Assembly (NCBI RefSeq): GCF_003173775.1
Contig: NZ_CP029552.1
Span: 4,715,001-4,779,000, forward strand
Direction: 5' to 3'
Source: Methylobacterium sp. 17Sr1-1
Lineage (GTDB): Bacteria > Pseudomonadota > Alphaproteobacteria > Rhizobiales > Beijerinckiaceae
DNA: 64,000 nucleotides
Below the pieces are notes generated by a model. The model worked only from the letters and a program-made list of their open reading frames with translations, ran no database searches and had not been told where the DNA came from. Made by a program: the position numbers and the translations under genes. Shown here piece after piece: positions 1-10,966 of this stretch. The first letter of the stretch is position 1. Every line of letters starts with the position of its first letter.

Positions 1-169
1 CCTCGTTCGAGTGATAGAAGAAGCCCTGCTCGCCGAGTTGCATCGCCTCGAGGTTCTTGCGGGCGACGTGGTTGCGCACGCCGTTCCAGAACGTTCCCGC
101 TGCGCCAGCGGCGACCTGGTCGTCCCACGACCAGACCGAGGGCTCGGACTTGTAGAGCCAGTACGCCAT
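1..169 (-). CDS. EVE domain-containing protein (partial, 3' end outside window)
   Basis: The reverse strand encodes 56 residues from an ATG at 167-169, opening MAYWLYKSEPSVWSWDD and continuing through WNGVRNHVARKNL to FFYHSNE, where the window ends. This is the N-terminal signature of EVE (PUA-like) proteins of the thymocyte nuclear protein 1 type, usually about 135-150 residues long. EVE domains are thought to bind modified bases in RNA or DNA; the substrate here is unknown. The remainder of the gene lies to the left of the window, so completeness cannot be judged. Confidence 0.8.
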   Translation of the reverse strand, partial: MAYWLYKSEPSVWSWDDQVAAGAAGTFWNGVRNHVARKNLEAMQLGEQGFFYHSNE

Positions 170-431
170 CCCGTCGTCTTCCCTCTCGCGCGACGCGCAG
201 ATGTTCTCGCGCGCGAAGCGCGCATGGCCCCCATCGCCCGATCCGGGGGCGGGAGTCCAGGGGGCCTGAGCCGGGTCGTCCTGCGGTCACCTGACCCAGG
301 GTTCTCCGACTCGGCCTGTGCCACAGCCGCATGCCGGGTCGTAGACCGACAGCAGAGCGCGAGAGCGTTGCAATCCCGATCGCCGACGTCGCGAGCATCG
401 CTGCAGAACCGCGTATCATCGCACCGGCGGC

Positions 432-1064
432 ATGACGACGAAGCGGGGCGGATCGGGCGTGGACTGGACCCGGTTTCTCTCGGCGGGCGGGTTCGCGGTC
501 GCGATGCCGGCGACGCCCGGCCCGAACAACACCATGGTGGTGGCTTCCGGCGCGACCTACGGCTTTGCCCGCACCGTGCCGCACATGCTCGGCATCGCAG
601 CAGGTTTCCCCGTGATGCTGGTTGTCCTCGGCACCGCAGGCCTACCGCTGCTCACCGATCCCTGGGTCCGCGCGGGGCCGAAATGGTGGGGGCGGCCTAC
701 CTGCTCTGGCTCGCCTGGAAGATCGCGAGGTCCGATCCCGATCCAGCCGACTCCGCCATGAAGACGTTCGGTTGCCCCTTCGGCTTCCTGCAGGCAGCCC
801 TGTTCGGTGGGTGAACCCGAAGGCCTGGATCGTCGCCGCGGGCGCGCTCGCCACCGACACGGCGCAAGCCGAGGCCGCCCCGCTCGCCGCGACGGTCGCG
901 CTCGCGATCCTGTTCGGGCTCGTCGCTCTGCCCTGCTCGGGTTTCGGACGCTGATCGGCGTCGGCACCGCCCGGGTGCTGAGGACGGGGCAGGCCTTGCG
1001 GCTGTTCAACCTCGCGACGGCGGGGCTGCTGGTGGCGTCCCCGGTGCCGACCCTGCGGGATTAA
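432..1064 (+). pseudogene. LysE/RhtB family amino-acid exporter, multiply frameshifted
   Basis: Pieces of a LysE-family exporter occur in order but in three frames. The first frame (432 to about 685) carries the PGPNNTMV and GFARTVPHMLGIAAGFP signatures. The second (about 685-812) carries VGAAYLLWLAWKIA and GFLQAALF. The third (about 805-952) carries WVNPKAWIVAAGALAT, and the first frame resumes for TLIGVGTARVL and a final FNLATAGLLVASPVP. A single missing G near 686-690 and a missing C near 800 would restore the first two junctions; the third, near 940, is less clear. Intact members have about 205 residues and six membrane helices. Three lesions in one gene suggest a true pseudogene, although clustered sequencing errors are possible. 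Confidence 0.8.
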
Positions 1065-1088
1065 GCGGGATTAAGGATGAACGGCCGC

Positions 1089-1102
1089 GTTTCCCGTGAA
1101 AC
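1089..1102. promoter_or_regulatory. parS: parS-like site, one mismatch
   Basis: GTTTCCCGTGAAAC differs at one base from the palindromic parS core GTTTCACGTGAAAC. It lies between the LysE remnant and secB, 9.9 kb from parA. The same variant occurs in the opposite orientation at 30951-30964. ParB binding to this variant is an inference. Confidence 0.45.
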
Positions 1103-1152
1103 ACTTTTTCAGGGTGCGCGGGCCGGGGCTTCCGGCCCGCGCGGGCACCGTA

Positions 1153-1650
1153 TTACGCCACGCCGCCCTGCGCCTGGGCCTCGGCGGCCTTCTGGCGATA
1201 GAGGCCGACGAAGTCGATCGGATCAATGTAGAGGGGCGGGAAGCCGCCGTTGCGCACCGCATCGGCGATGATCTGGCGGGCGAACGGGAACAGCAGCCGC
1301 GGGCACTCGATCATCACCGCCGGGTGCATCTGGTCCTGCGGGATGTTGCGCAGGCGGAAGATGCCCGCATAGGTCAGCTCGAACGCGAACAGCACGTCGC
1401 CGCCGGTCTTGGCGTCGCCCTCGAGGCGCAGCTCGACCTCGAAATCCTCCTCGGCGAGCTGCCGGGCGTTGACGTTGACCTGGATGTTGATCTGCGGGCC
1501 CTGCTCCTGCGGCTGCAGCGAGCGCGGCGCGTTCGGGTTCTCGAAGGAGAGGTCCTTGGCGTATTGCGCCAGGGCGTTGAGGGTCGGGGTGAAGTCGTCG
1601 GGCTGCGCCGCGGCGCCACCGTTGCCGTTCGGGAGCGGGGAATCGGCCAT
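1153..1650 (-). CDS. secB: protein-export chaperone SecB
   Basis: SecB is a cytoplasmic tetrameric chaperone that holds pre-secretory proteins unfolded and hands them to SecA. The 165-residue product opens [12 protein letters not shown] and has the family core: [13 protein letters not shown] near residues 30-42, the acidic [10 protein letters not shown] strand, [13 protein letters not shown], and the C-terminal [17 protein letters not shown] block followed by [16 protein letters not shown]. The length fits alphaproteobacterial SecB (about 155-165). I chose the ATG at 1648-1650 because the frame upstream of it shows no similarity to the family. It is transcribed divergently from the Tim44-like gene. 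Confidence 0.95.
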   Translation of the reverse strand: MADSPLPNGNGGAAAQPDDFTPTLNALAQYAKDLSFENPNAPRSLQPQEQGPQINIQVNVNARQLAEEDFEVELRLEGDAKTGGDVLFAFELTYAGIFRLRNIPQDQMHPAVMIECPRLLFPFARQIIADAVRNGGFPPLYIDPIDFVGLYRQKAAEAQAQGGVA

Positions 1651-2114
1651 GGCGGAGGGTTCCTTCGAGGGCTGGACGTAAACGACGGGCCGGCGCGCGC
1701 TGGCGCGAAAAACGGCGCGCGCGTCGGCGGCGTTGCGGCTATCATGCCCGCAGGCCGCGAACAAGCAGAGGCGCCGATCATCCCTTTCGCGCCACGGCCC
1801 CAGCCTTCCCAATACAGCGGCAGGCCAGCTTCTCCGGCAAAGCCCAGCAGGATCGAGGCCGGGAACACGGCCAAGGAACATGGCATCGTCGTGCGCGGGC
1901 GCCTGGATACGGCAGGGCCCCGGCCCCATATCAACAGAATGGCCCGCGATGCGGCGCCGGCCGGACGCTTGCCACGCCCCGGTCCCGGTGCCAAAGCCGT
2001 CGATGCGCCGGAGATGTCGCAAGCTGTGCCGGGGCGGTCGGGGATGCCACGCGTGACGCCGCCAAGGAAGCCGCCAAGGACGCCGCCAAGAACGGATCGA
2101 TGAACGGATCGATG
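1651..2114. other. intergenic region between divergent secB and Tim44-like gene
   Basis: No supportable gene was found. Many alphaproteobacteria carry fxsA near here, but no FxsA-like membrane pattern is readable on either strand. The right end has short 12-nt direct repeats: three copies of GCCGCCAAGGAM (2058-2092) and then two copies of ACGGATCGATGA-like sequence (2092-2117) running into the start codon. Promoters for both genes should lie here, but I cannot place them. Confidence 0.5.
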
Positions 2115-2834
2115 ATGCAGGACTCCCTCGACCTTACGACCCTCATCTTCCTCGGGCTTGCGGTCTTCGTGATCTGGAAGCTGCGCTCGGTCCTCGGCCA
2201 GAAGACCGGGAGCGAGCGGCCGCCGTTCAACCCGCTGGCCCGGCGCGAGGAGCCGCCGGCGGCCCCCCGCGACGGCGACAACGTCGTGCGGCTGCCCGGC
2301 GCCGGTCCCGAGCGCGCCGCCGCCGCGCCGGTCGCCACCGCGGTGCCGCGCAACTGGAAGGGCGTCGTCGAGCCGAACTCGCCCGCCGCGCGCGGCCTCG
2401 ACCTGATCCTCCAGCAGGAGCCGAACTTCGACCCCCGCGGCTTCACCGACGGCGCCAAGGTCGCCTACGAGACGATCGTGACGGCCTTCGCCAAGGGTGA
2501 CCGCAAGACGCTCAAGACCCTGCTCTCGCGCGAGGTCGCGGACGGGTTCGAGCGGGCGATCCAGGGCCGCGAGCGCGCCGGCCAGACCGTCGAGACCACC
2601 TTCGTGTCGATCGACCGGGCCGAGATCGTCGGGGTCGACGTGCGCAACCGCGTGGCCCAGGTCACCGTGCGCTATCTCTCGAAGCTGATCACCGCCACCC
2701 GTGGGCCGCAGGGCCAGGTGGTCGACGGCAGCCCCGAGAAGGTTGTCGACGTGACCGACGTCTGGACCTTCGCCCGGACGCTGGGCAGCCGCGACCCGAA
2801 CTGGCAGCTCGTCGCAACGGAAGCCGGCCAATGA
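2115..2834 (+). CDS. Tim44/TimA-like domain protein
   Basis: The protein has an N-terminal membrane segment ([17 protein letters not shown], residues 5-21), a charged and proline-rich linker, and a C-terminal Tim44-like domain from about residue 100 ([35 protein letters not shown]). It ends with a beta-rich stretch containing [12 protein letters not shown] and [13 protein letters not shown]. Tim44-like domains are known from the mitochondrial import motor, and alphaproteobacterial TimA homologues sit at the inner membrane with unclear function. In-frame ATGs exist at 2100, 2112 and 2115. The 2115 start gives the usual short N-terminus before the helix, but the choice is uncertain. Confidence 0.85.
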   Translation: MQDSLDLTTLIFLGLAVFVIWKLRSVLGQKTGSERPPFNPLARREEPPAAPRDGDNVVRLPGAGPERAAAAPVATAVPRNWKGVVEPNSPAARGLDLILQQEPNFDPRGFTDGAKVAYETIVTAFAKGDRKTLKTLLSREVADGFERAIQGRERAGQTVETTFVSIDRAEIVGVDVRNRVAQVTVRYLSKLITATRGPQGQVVDGSPEKVVDVTDVWTFARTLGSRDPNWQLVATEAGQ

Positions 2835-2957
2835 CGGCGCCGGCGGCTTGATCGGCCGCCGGCCCTCGGCGACACTCCCTCCGTCGCGAAGGCTCCTTCA
2901 AGTCCTGCGCGACGCGACCAGAGCACAGCATTCCCGGGGCCGGAGCCCGACAAGCCC

Positions 2958-4195
2958 ATGCCACCGGCCTTCGGCCCCTTTCCCGCCGCCAGTTCCGCGA
3001 TCGGACGCGCGTCCGCCGCGCTGGCCCTCGCCGCCCTCCTCGCCGGTGGCCTAGTTCCGGCGGATGCGGCCCCCCTGCGGGTCGGCGAGGCCGTCCTCGA
3101 ACCCGTTCCCCTCGGCGACCTTCCGGGCTTTCCCGCCGACGACCTCGCGGCGGCCCTCGCGACCTTTCGGGCGACCTGCGAGGCCCCTGCCGGCCCGGTT
3201 CTCGCCGAGGCAGCGCCGGGCGCGCCGAGCCAGGACCTCGCCCGTGCCTGCAAAGCCGCCGCCGACATGGCGCCTGAGGCGGCCCGGGCCTTCTTCGAGC
3301 AGAACTTCTCCGCCTACCGCGTCCTGCGGCCGAACCGCGACGCCGCGCCCGAGCGCACGAACGGCTTCCTCACCGGCTATTTCGAGCCCGAACTCACCGG
3401 CTCGCCCGTCGCCACGCCGGACTTCACCGTGCCGGCGCTCGCGCGTCCCGACGACCTCGTCTCGCTGGAGCCCGGCGAGACCCGGCCCGGCCTCGATCCT
3501 TCGCTCCGCGCCGCCCGCCGCGACGGCGACGCCTTCCTGCCCTATCCGGACCGGGCGGCGATCGAGGACGGCGCGCTCGGCGCCCGCGCCCGCCCGCTCC
3601 TCTGGCTGCGCGACGCCGTCGACCTCCTGGTGCTGCAGGTCCAGGGCTCCGGCCGGGTACGCCTGCCCGACGGCCGCTCCGTCCGCCTCGCCTATGACGG
3701 CCGCAACGGCCGGCCCTACACCTCGGTCGGTCGCCTGATCGTCACCGGCGGCCACCTGCCGCTCGAGGGCCTGACGCTCGCCCGCTGGACCGGCTGGCTG
3801 CGCGCCAATCCAGCCATCGCCCGCGACCTGATCCGCCGCAACGCCTCCTACGTCTTCTTCCGCCTCGACGAGGACGTGACGGAGGGGGCCGGCCCCCGCG
3901 GCGGGGCCGGCGTGCCGCTGACCGCCGGGCGCAGCCTCGCGGTCGACGCCACCTTGTGGCGCTACGGCCTGCCGTTCTGGCTGGAAGGATCGCTGCCCGC
4001 TCCGGAGGGGGCAGCGTGCCCCTGCGTCGCCTCGTCGTGGCGCAGGATACCGGCTCGGCGATCCTCGGCCCGGCCCGCGGCGACCTCTATCTCGGCACCG
4101 GCGCCCGGGCGGGTGCGGTCGCCGGCCTGCTGCGCGATCCCGCGCGCTTCGTCGTGCTGCTGCCGAAGCAAGGCGACGCGGGAGCTGCGCCGTGA
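2958..4195 (+). pseudogene. mltA: membrane-bound lytic transglycosylase MltA, one-base frameshift
   Basis: MltA cleaves peptidoglycan to 1,6-anhydromuropeptides in the periplasm. A signal peptide (residues about 10-39, ending ADAAP) precedes the MltA barrel, with NGFLTGYFEPEL, LQVQGSGRVRLPDG, GRNGRPYTSVG and NASYVFFR in the first frame. The conserved 3D-domain end VAQDTGSAI and RGDLYLGTG, which contains the catalytic Asp, is in another frame. The switch falls at a run of five Gs (4007-4011), and six Gs would restore the reading GGSVPLRR. Either the cell has lost the catalytic end or one G was missed in sequencing. The stop TGA at 4193-4195 overlaps the GTG start of the smr gene. Confidence 0.85.
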
Positions 4196-4785
4196 CCGAG
4201 CCGCCCCGCTTCCGACGCCGGCGCCGGCTCTCCGCCGAGGAGACGCGACTCTGGGCCGAGATCTCCCGCCTGGTCACCCCCTTGCGCGGGCGGGCCGCCC
4301 CCTCCCCTCCCCCGCCGCCGGAGCCGGTCCCCGCGCCGGCGCCGCCCGCCGTGACGGTGCGACCCGGTCGTCCCGCCGCGAAGAAACCGGCTCCGAAGCC
4401 AAGTCCGGTCCCGACGCCTCCTCCGCCCGCACCCGCCCTGCCGCCGCTGGCGCCCCTCGAGCGCCGGGTGCGCACCGCCCTGCGCCGCGGCTCGCGCAGC
4501 GTCGACGCCTCGATCGACCTGCACGGGATGCGTCAGGCCGAGGCCCATGCGGCCCTGATCGGCTTCCTGCATCGCTCCCGGGCCCAGGGCCACGCGGTGG
4601 TGCTGGTCGTTACCGGCAAGGGCGGGGCCGGCGGCGATCCTTACGGCGAGCGCGGCGTGCTGCGCCGCAGCGTGCCGCACTGGCTGCGTCTGCCCGAATT
4701 GCGCCCCCTGGTCGTCGGCTTCGAGGAGGCGGCCCACCATCACGGCGGGGGTGGTGCGCTCTACATCCGACTGCGCCGCCGCTGA
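4192..4785 (+). CDS. Smr/MutS2-type endonuclease domain protein
   Basis: The 197-residue protein has a basic N-terminus (FRRRRRLSAEE), a long proline/alanine-rich linker (residues about 35-90) and a C-terminal Smr domain. Visible Smr signatures are IDLHGMRQAEAH (residues about 104-115) and VVTGKGGAGG, then RSVPHWL, FEEAAHHHGGGGALYI. Smr domains nick DNA or RNA; stand-alone alphaproteobacterial members are poorly characterised. The start is GTG, overlapping the mltA stop by two bases, which suggests translational coupling. This mltA-smr order is common in the group. Confidence 0.9.
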   Translation: MTEPPRFRRRRRLSAEETRLWAEISRLVTPLRGRAAPSPPPPPEPVPAPAPPAVTVRPGRPAAKKPAPKPSPVPTPPPPAPALPPLAPLERRVRTALRRGSRSVDASIDLHGMRQAEAHAALIGFLHRSRAQGHAVVLVVTGKGGAGGDPYGERGVLRRSVPHWLRLPELRPLVVGFEEAAHHHGGGGALYIRLRRR

Positions 4786-5309
4786 GCCGCGCGCCGGTGA
4801 ACGCCCCGTTTGCGGTACCGCCGCTCGTGGATACTGGCCCGGATTGCCGCAATACCTCGAAACTGGCTGCGAAAAGCCTGAAGCTCGGCGCCGGCAGGGA
4901 TGATCTCAGGTCGTGACCTGGGGGTTGACCATTCCATATGTTAATGCGGCTCTGACGCCAGTACGGAGATAGTCCACCATGCTTCGGGCGCGGCCGGAGC
5001 ATCCGCACCGGGTCCGCCGTCTCTTGATGATACCACCGCGCCGCACCCTTCCCCACTTTTCCGCGACCGCGGACTTGAGTCGACGACGAGGACCCGTTAC
5101 ATACAATCGTTCCCTCCTCCATCGTCACGTCACGTCGCATCCAGGGCCGCCCGGCCCCTCCACGCGACCTCCGGGACTATCAGGCGACGATTTCGCGACC
5201 GGTGCCCGCCTCGGCCACCCCGTTGCTCTCCGCTCAACGCCGCGTCCTGCGGCGGCCGGACCTGTCCTGACATGACGCCCCCCGCTTCGCCCCCGCACCC
5301 CGATATCCC
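4786..5309. other. intergenic region upstream of rho
   Basis: These 524 bases contain no gene I can support. The short reading frames on both strands are arginine/proline-rich and look like GC-driven shadows. A relatively AT-rich patch around 4922-4950 could hold the rho promoter, but spacing to a -10 box is not convincing. The long leader would be compatible with autoregulated rho, which is an inference. Confidence 0.4.
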
Positions 5310-6623
<1,314 letters not shown>

Positions 6624-6660
6624 TCCGCCCGCCGATCTCGATCGTTCGGACGGCTTGCGC

Positions 6661-6690
6661 GGCGCCCCGAAAGGGGCGCCGTTCTCGTTT
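6661..6690 (+). terminator. hairpin terminator downstream of rho
   Basis: GGCGCCCC-GAAA-GGGGCGCC forms a perfect 8-bp GC stem with a GAAA tetraloop at 6661-6680, followed by GTTCTCGTTT. It lies 37 bases after the rho stop. The T-tract is weak, so this is a probable rather than certain intrinsic terminator. Confidence 0.65.
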
Positions 6691-6756
6691 GAGCCGGGTG
6701 CGTGGATCGGTGCCTGCGCCCCCTCTCCCCCTTCTCTCCTCCAACCCACGCCCATA

Positions 6757-6857
6757 TCCTGAGATGCCCGCGCAGCGGGCCTCGAAGGAGAGTTCCGGAA
6801 ACCTCCGCGATCCCTGGAGGTCTCCTCCGAGGCCCGCTGCGCGGGCACCTCAGGATG
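6757..6857. repeat. large palindromic repeat between rho and mnmE
   Basis: Two 35-base arms at 6757-6791 and about 6822-6856 are inverted copies with about two mismatches; the core is TGCCCGCGCAGCGGGCCTCG. About 30 bases separate them. Sequences of this style are common between genes in Hyphomicrobiales. The rest of the 6624-7043 interval holds the rho terminator and no gene I can support. Confidence 0.8.
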
Positions 6858-7043
6858 AGGGTGCGAGTGGGACGGCGTCATCTGGATTTGAAGCAGGTCT
6901 GGGTGAGTTCCGAAGCACTGCTCTCAAAGCCGTCGCCCCATCGAGATCGTGGTCCCCGTTCGGCATCGTGCCCGGATCCGTGCTAGCGACGTCACGCCGT
7001 ATCCCGGTCCGACGCTCCTCCAAGCCCGCCGCCATCCTGCACG

Positions 7044-8357
7044 ATGCACGCCCCCGACACCATCTTCGCTCCTGCCACCGGCCACGGCCGCACCGCCGTC
7101 GCGGTCGTGCGGATCAGCGGACCGCAGGCCGGTCCCACCCTCGCGGCGCTGATCCGGGCGCCGTTGCCCGCCGCGCGGCACCTGTCTCTGCGTACCCTGC
7201 GCGAGCCGGAGACCGCGGAACTGCTCGATCAGGCCCTCGTCGCCTGGCTGCCTGGCCCCGGCACCGCCACCGGCGAGGACATGGTGGAACTGCATCTCCA
7301 CGGTGGTCCGGCGGTGCGGGCGGCGATCCTGCGCAGCCTCGGCGGGATGCCCGGCCTCGTACCGGCCGAGCCCGGCGCCTTCACCCGTCGCGCCTTCCTC
7401 AACGGCCGCATGGACCTGACCGCCGTCGAAGGGTTGGCCGACCTGATCGACGCTGAGACCGAGGCGCAGAGGCGTCAGGCCATCCGCCAGCTCGACGGTG
7501 CCCTCGGCCGTACCGTCGAAGGTTGGCGGACCTCCCTCCTCGACGTGCTCGCCGGAACCGAGGCCGCGCTCGACTTTTCCGACGAGGGCGACATCGATGA
7601 CGAGGCTTTGACCGCGTCCGGGCGGGACGCCGCGGCGCGCATCCGTGATGCGATCCGGGCAGCCCTCGCCGATGGCCGCCGGGGCGAGCGCCTGCGCGAC
7701 GGCTTCACGGTGGTGCTCGCCGGCGCGCCGAATGCAGGCAAGTCGACCCTGCTCAACGCGCTCGCCCGCCGCGACGTGGCGATCGTCTCGGCGATCCCCG
7801 GGACGACGCGGGACGCGATCGAGGTCCGGTGCGATCTCGGCGGCCTGCCGGTTCTACTGGTCGATACGGCGGGCTTGCGCGACAGTACGGATGCGATCGA
7901 GGCCGAAGGCGTGGCGCGTAGCCGGCGGCGCATCGATCAGGCCGATCTCGTGCTGTGGCTGCGCGAGCCGGACGGTGAGACGCCCCCTGCCCTCTCCGTC
8001 CCGGTGCTCGTCGTCGCCACCAAGCGAGATCTGTCAGCATCGATCGCGGCCGACGAGATCTCGATCTCGGCCCGGACCGGTGCCGGGCTCGACCGGCTCC
8101 TCGCGGAGATCGAACGTCGGGCAGAAACGTCTCTCGGCAGTGGCGACGCGCTCGTGACGCGCGAGCGGCAGCGGCTCGCGCTCGAACGCTGCCTCCATCA
8201 CCTCGACCGCGTCGTCCTGCACGGCGCCGATCTGCCGGCCGAGCTGGTGGCCGAGGATCTGCGCCTCGCGGTACGAGCTCTGGGCGAGGTAGCTGGCCGT
8301 GTCGGCGTCGAGGAGATGCTGGACCGGCTCTTCTCGAGCTTTTGCATCGGCAAGTGA
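7044..8357 (+). CDS. mnmE: tRNA uridine-5-carboxymethylaminomethyl(34) synthesis GTPase MnmE
   Basis: MnmE acts with MnmG to modify the wobble uridine (cmnm5U34) of several tRNAs. The N-terminal folate-binding domain starts TIFAPATGHGRTAVAVVRISG and contains PGAFTRRAFLNGRMDLTAVEGLADLI. The inserted G domain (residues about 215-370) has G1 GAPNAGKS, the G2 IPGTTRD segment, G3 DTAGLR and G4 TKRD. The chain ends FCIGK, the conserved C-terminal CIGK motif with the catalytic cysteine. It has 437 residues, slightly under the usual 450. mnmG and rsmG follow on the same strand. Confidence 0.97.
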   Translation: MHAPDTIFAPATGHGRTAVAVVRISGPQAGPTLAALIRAPLPAARHLSLRTLREPETAELLDQALVAWLPGPGTATGEDMVELHLHGGPAVRAAILRSLGGMPGLVPAEPGAFTRRAFLNGRMDLTAVEGLADLIDAETEAQRRQAIRQLDGALGRTVEGWRTSLLDVLAGTEAALDFSDEGDIDDEALTASGRDAAARIRDAIRAALADGRRGERLRDGFTVVLAGAPNAGKSTLLNALARRDVAIVSAIPGTTRDAIEVRCDLGGLPVLLVDTAGLRDSTDAIEAEGVARSRRRIDQADLVLWLREPDGETPPALSVPVLVVATKRDLSASIAADEISISARTGAGLDRLLAEIERRAETSLGSGDALVTRERQRLALERCLHHLDRVVLHGADLPAELVAEDLRLAVRALGEVAGRVGVEEMLDRLFSSFCIGK

Positions 8358-8374
8358 GCGGCCCGTCTGCCGTG

Positions 8375-8388
8375 TTTTCACGTGAAAC
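8375..8388. promoter_or_regulatory. parS: parS site, one mismatch, between mnmE and mnmG
   Basis: TTTTCACGTGAAAC matches 13 of 14 bases of the parS core GTTTCACGTGAAAC. It lies in the 87-bp gap between mnmE and mnmG, about 2.6 kb upstream of parA. Confidence 0.8.
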
Positions 8389-8444
8389 GCGGGATCGGGC
8401 GACAGCGTGATTGACGCGGCCGCAGGAGGCCGCCTAATCACCGC

Positions 8445-10328
8445 ATGCTCACTGACGATTCTCTCCCCTGCGACGTGATCGTCGTCGGCGGCGGACACGC
8501 GGGCGCCGAGGCGGCCGCGGCGGCCGCGCGCTACGGCGCACGCACATTGCTGGTCACCCACCGCCGCGACACGCTCGGGGCGATGTCCTGCAACCCGGCC
8601 ATCGGCGGCCTCGGCAAGGGACACCTCGTGCGCGAGGTCGATGCCCTCGACGGGCTGATGGGCCGCGTCGCCGACCGGGCCGGGATTCAGTTCCGCTTGC
8701 TCAACCGCCGCAAGGGGCCGGCCGTGCGCGGGCCGCGGACTCAGGCCGACCGCAAGCTCTATGCGCGAGCGATGCAGGCTGCCTTGTGCGAAACGCCCAA
8801 TCTGACGATCGTCGAGGGTGAGGTCGCCGATCTCACCATCGTCGAAGGGCGCGTGGCCGGCGCTGTGCTCGCCGACGGCCGCACCCTCCCCTGCCGTGCC
8901 GTGGTCCTCACCACCGGCACCTTCCTGCGCGGCCTGATCCATATCGGCGAGTTCACCACGCCGGCCGGCCGAATCGGTGAAGGGCCGGCGCTCGGCCTCT
9001 CGGCGACTCTCGACCGGCACGGCTTCGCCCTCGGCCGCCTGAAGACCGGGACGCCGCCGCGCCTCGATGGCCGCACCATCGACTGGCATGGCATCGACAA
9101 GCAGGCCGCCGATGACGAGCCGGTGCCGTTCTCGACCCTGACCGAGCGCATCACCACGCCGCAGATCGAGTGCGGCGTCACCCGAACGGGTCAGGCGGCG
9201 CACGATCTGATCCGCGCCAACCTTCATCGCTCGGCGATGTATTCCGGCGGTATCACCAGCCGCGGGCCGCGCTACTGCCCATCGATCGAGGACAAGGTGG
9301 TGCGCTTCGGCGACCGCGACGGTCACCAGGTCTTCCTGGAACCGGAGGGTCTCGACGATCCGACGGTCTACCCGAACGGGATCTCGACCTCCCTGCCCGA
9401 GGACGTCCAGGCCGGCATCGTCCGGTCGCTGCCCGGTTGCGAGCGTGCGGCGATCCTGCGCCCCGGCTACGCAATCGAGTACGACTACGTCGATCCGCGC
9501 GAGCTCGACCCGACCTTGCAGACCCGTCGGATCGCCGGCCTGTTCCTGGCCGGTCAGATCAACGGAACCACCGGCTACGAGGAGGCAGCCGGCCAGGGGC
9601 TGGTCGCAGGGCTCAACGCCGCCCGGCTCGCCGGCGCGGCGGATCTCGCGGTGTTCGACCGGGCCGAGTCCTATCTCGGCGTGATGATCGACGACCTCGT
9701 GACCCACGGGGTCAGCGAACCATACCGGATGTTCACCTCGCGCTCGGAGTATCGGCTCAGCCTCCGGGTCGACAATGCCGACGAACGCCTGACCGGCCGC
9801 GGCCTCGCCCTCGGCTGCGTTTCACCGGTTCGCGCCGCGCACGATGCGGCACGCCGTGAAGCGCTCCAGATCGCGCGGCAGAGGCTGGACGAGTTGAGCC
9901 TGACGCCGACGGAGGCGCAGCGCCACGGCATCGCCCTCAACCGCGACGGCATCCGCCGGTCGGCGTTCCAGCTCCTCTCCTATCCGGAGATCACCTGGGA
10001 TCGGCTCGCCGAGGTGTGGCCGCAGCTTCGGGCCGTCCCCCCTTCCCTCGCCGACCGCCTGTGTACCGACGCGACCTACGCGGTCTATCTCGACCGGCAG
10101 CGGGCTGACATCGCGGCGTTCCGGCGCGACGAGGCCATCGCCCTGCCGGCCCTGCTCGATTACGGCAGCATCGCCGGATTATCGAACGAACTGCGGCTGA
10201 AGCTCGACAAGGTCCGTCCCCTCACGCTCGGCCAGGCCGCCCGGATCGAAGGGGTCACACCGGCTGCTCTCACGCTGCTCGCCGCCCATGCTCGGCGCGG
10301 CACGGCCACCCTGGATCCGGTCGCATGA
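8445..10328 (+). CDS. mnmG: tRNA uridine-5-carboxymethylaminomethyl(34) synthesis enzyme MnmG
   Basis: MnmG (GidA) is the FAD/NADH partner of MnmE. The 627-residue product opens with the dinucleotide-binding motif [14 protein letters not shown] (residues about 11-24). It continues with [23 protein letters not shown] split by the family pattern, [39 protein letters not shown] and [16 protein letters not shown]. The C-terminal helical domain includes [10 protein letters not shown] and EYDYVDP, and ends in the MnmE-contact region. Its stop TGA overlaps the rsmG ATG (ATGA). Length and motifs are normal. Confidence 0.98.
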   Translation: MLTDDSLPCDVIVVGGGHAGAEAAAAAARYGARTLLVTHRRDTLGAMSCNPAIGGLGKGHLVREVDALDGLMGRVADRAGIQFRLLNRRKGPAVRGPRTQADRKLYARAMQAALCETPNLTIVEGEVADLTIVEGRVAGAVLADGRTLPCRAVVLTTGTFLRGLIHIGEFTTPAGRIGEGPALGLSATLDRHGFALGRLKTGTPPRLDGRTIDWHGIDKQAADDEPVPFSTLTERITTPQIECGVTRTGQAAHDLIRANLHRSAMYSGGITSRGPRYCPSIEDKVVRFGDRDGHQVFLEPEGLDDPTVYPNGISTSLPEDVQAGIVRSLPGCERAAILRPGYAIEYDYVDPRELDPTLQTRRIAGLFLAGQINGTTGYEEAAGQGLVAGLNAARLAGAADLAVFDRAESYLGVMIDDLVTHGVSEPYRMFTSRSEYRLSLRVDNADERLTGRGLALGCVSPVRAAHDAARREALQIARQRLDELSLTPTEAQRHGIALNRDGIRRSAFQLLSYPEITWDRLAEVWPQLRAVPPSLADRLCTDATYAVYLDRQRADIAAFRRDEAIALPALLDYGSIAGLSNELRLKLDKVRPLTLGQAARIEGVTPAALTLLAAHARRGTATLDPVA

Positions 10329-10966
10329 AGAACCCGCCTCCCGGCCGCGACGCCGTCCTGCGCGAGGCCGGCGTTTCACGTGAAACAGCCACGGCGCTCG
10401 ATCTCTACGTCGCGCAGCTGACGCGCTGGCAATCGATCAAGAACCTCGTCGGCCCCTCGACGTTGGCCGAGGTCTGGACCCGACACGTCGCCGACTCGCT
10501 CCAGCTCCTGGCACTCGCCCCTGAGGCGACGCGCTGGCTCGATCTCGGCAGCGGCGCCGGCATTCCAGGATTGATCCTGGCTATCGCCGGTCGCGAGCGG
10601 CCGGGCTTTCGCGTCGATCTCGTCGAGAGCAACGGCCGCAAGGGCGCCTTCCTGCAGGAGACCGCCCGGCTCACCGGCGCACCGGCGAAGATCCATGTCG
10701 CCCGGATCGAGAGCGTGATCGCGGGCTTCACTGATTCGCAGATCGTGACGGCGCGAGCCCTCGCGCCGCTGCCGCAGCTCCTCGAATGGACCGAACCCTT
10801 GTTGAAAAAAGGCGCCACCGGGCTTTTTCCGAAAGGGCGTGATGTCTTAACCGAATTGACCGAGGCGGAGGAAAGGTGGAGATTCACCGCGGATCTGATC
10901 CCGAGCCGGACCGATTCTGCGGCCAGAATCGTCCGCGTCTCCAGCGTGAGCGGCCTACTCCCATGA
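10325..10966 (+). CDS. rsmG: 16S rRNA (guanine(527)-N(7))-methyltransferase RsmG
   Basis: RsmG (GidB) methylates N7 of G527 in 16S rRNA using SAM. The 213-residue chain shows the entry helix [23 protein letters not shown], broken as usual, then the SAM-binding loop [17 protein letters not shown] (residues about 74-90), [13 protein letters not shown], and [14 protein letters not shown]. It overlaps mnmG upstream and parA downstream by four bases each (ATGA). A perfect parS palindrome lies inside its 5' coding sequence and specifies VSRET. Confidence 0.96.
   Translation: MKNPPPGRDAVLREAGVSRETATALDLYVAQLTRWQSIKNLVGPSTLAEVWTRHVADSLQLLALAPEATRWLDLGSGAGIPGLILAIAGRERPGFRVDLVESNGRKGAFLQETARLTGAPAKIHVARIESVIAGFTDSQIVTARALAPLPQLLEWTEPLLKKGATGLFPKGRDVLTELTEAEERWRFTADLIPSRTDSAARIVRVSSVSGLLP
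10373..10386. promoter_or_regulatory. parS: parS site, perfect 14-bp core, inside rsmG
   Basis: GTTTCACGTGAAAC is a perfect match to the canonical ParB-binding palindrome, and the flanking C and A give 15 of 16 bases of the extended consensus. It lies within rsmG, about 590 bp before the parA start. Confidence 0.93.

Noticed and set aside
1118..1140. terminator for secB formed by GCGGGCCGG and its inverse
   Set aside because: On the minus strand the stem is followed by A-rich, not T-rich, sequence, so intrinsic termination is not supported.
1374..2831. 485-codon minus-strand frame over secB and the Tim44-like gene
   Set aside because: It covers two well-supported genes in other frames and has shadow composition. 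A short hydrophobic stretch near 1800 is not enough to support a membrane protein.
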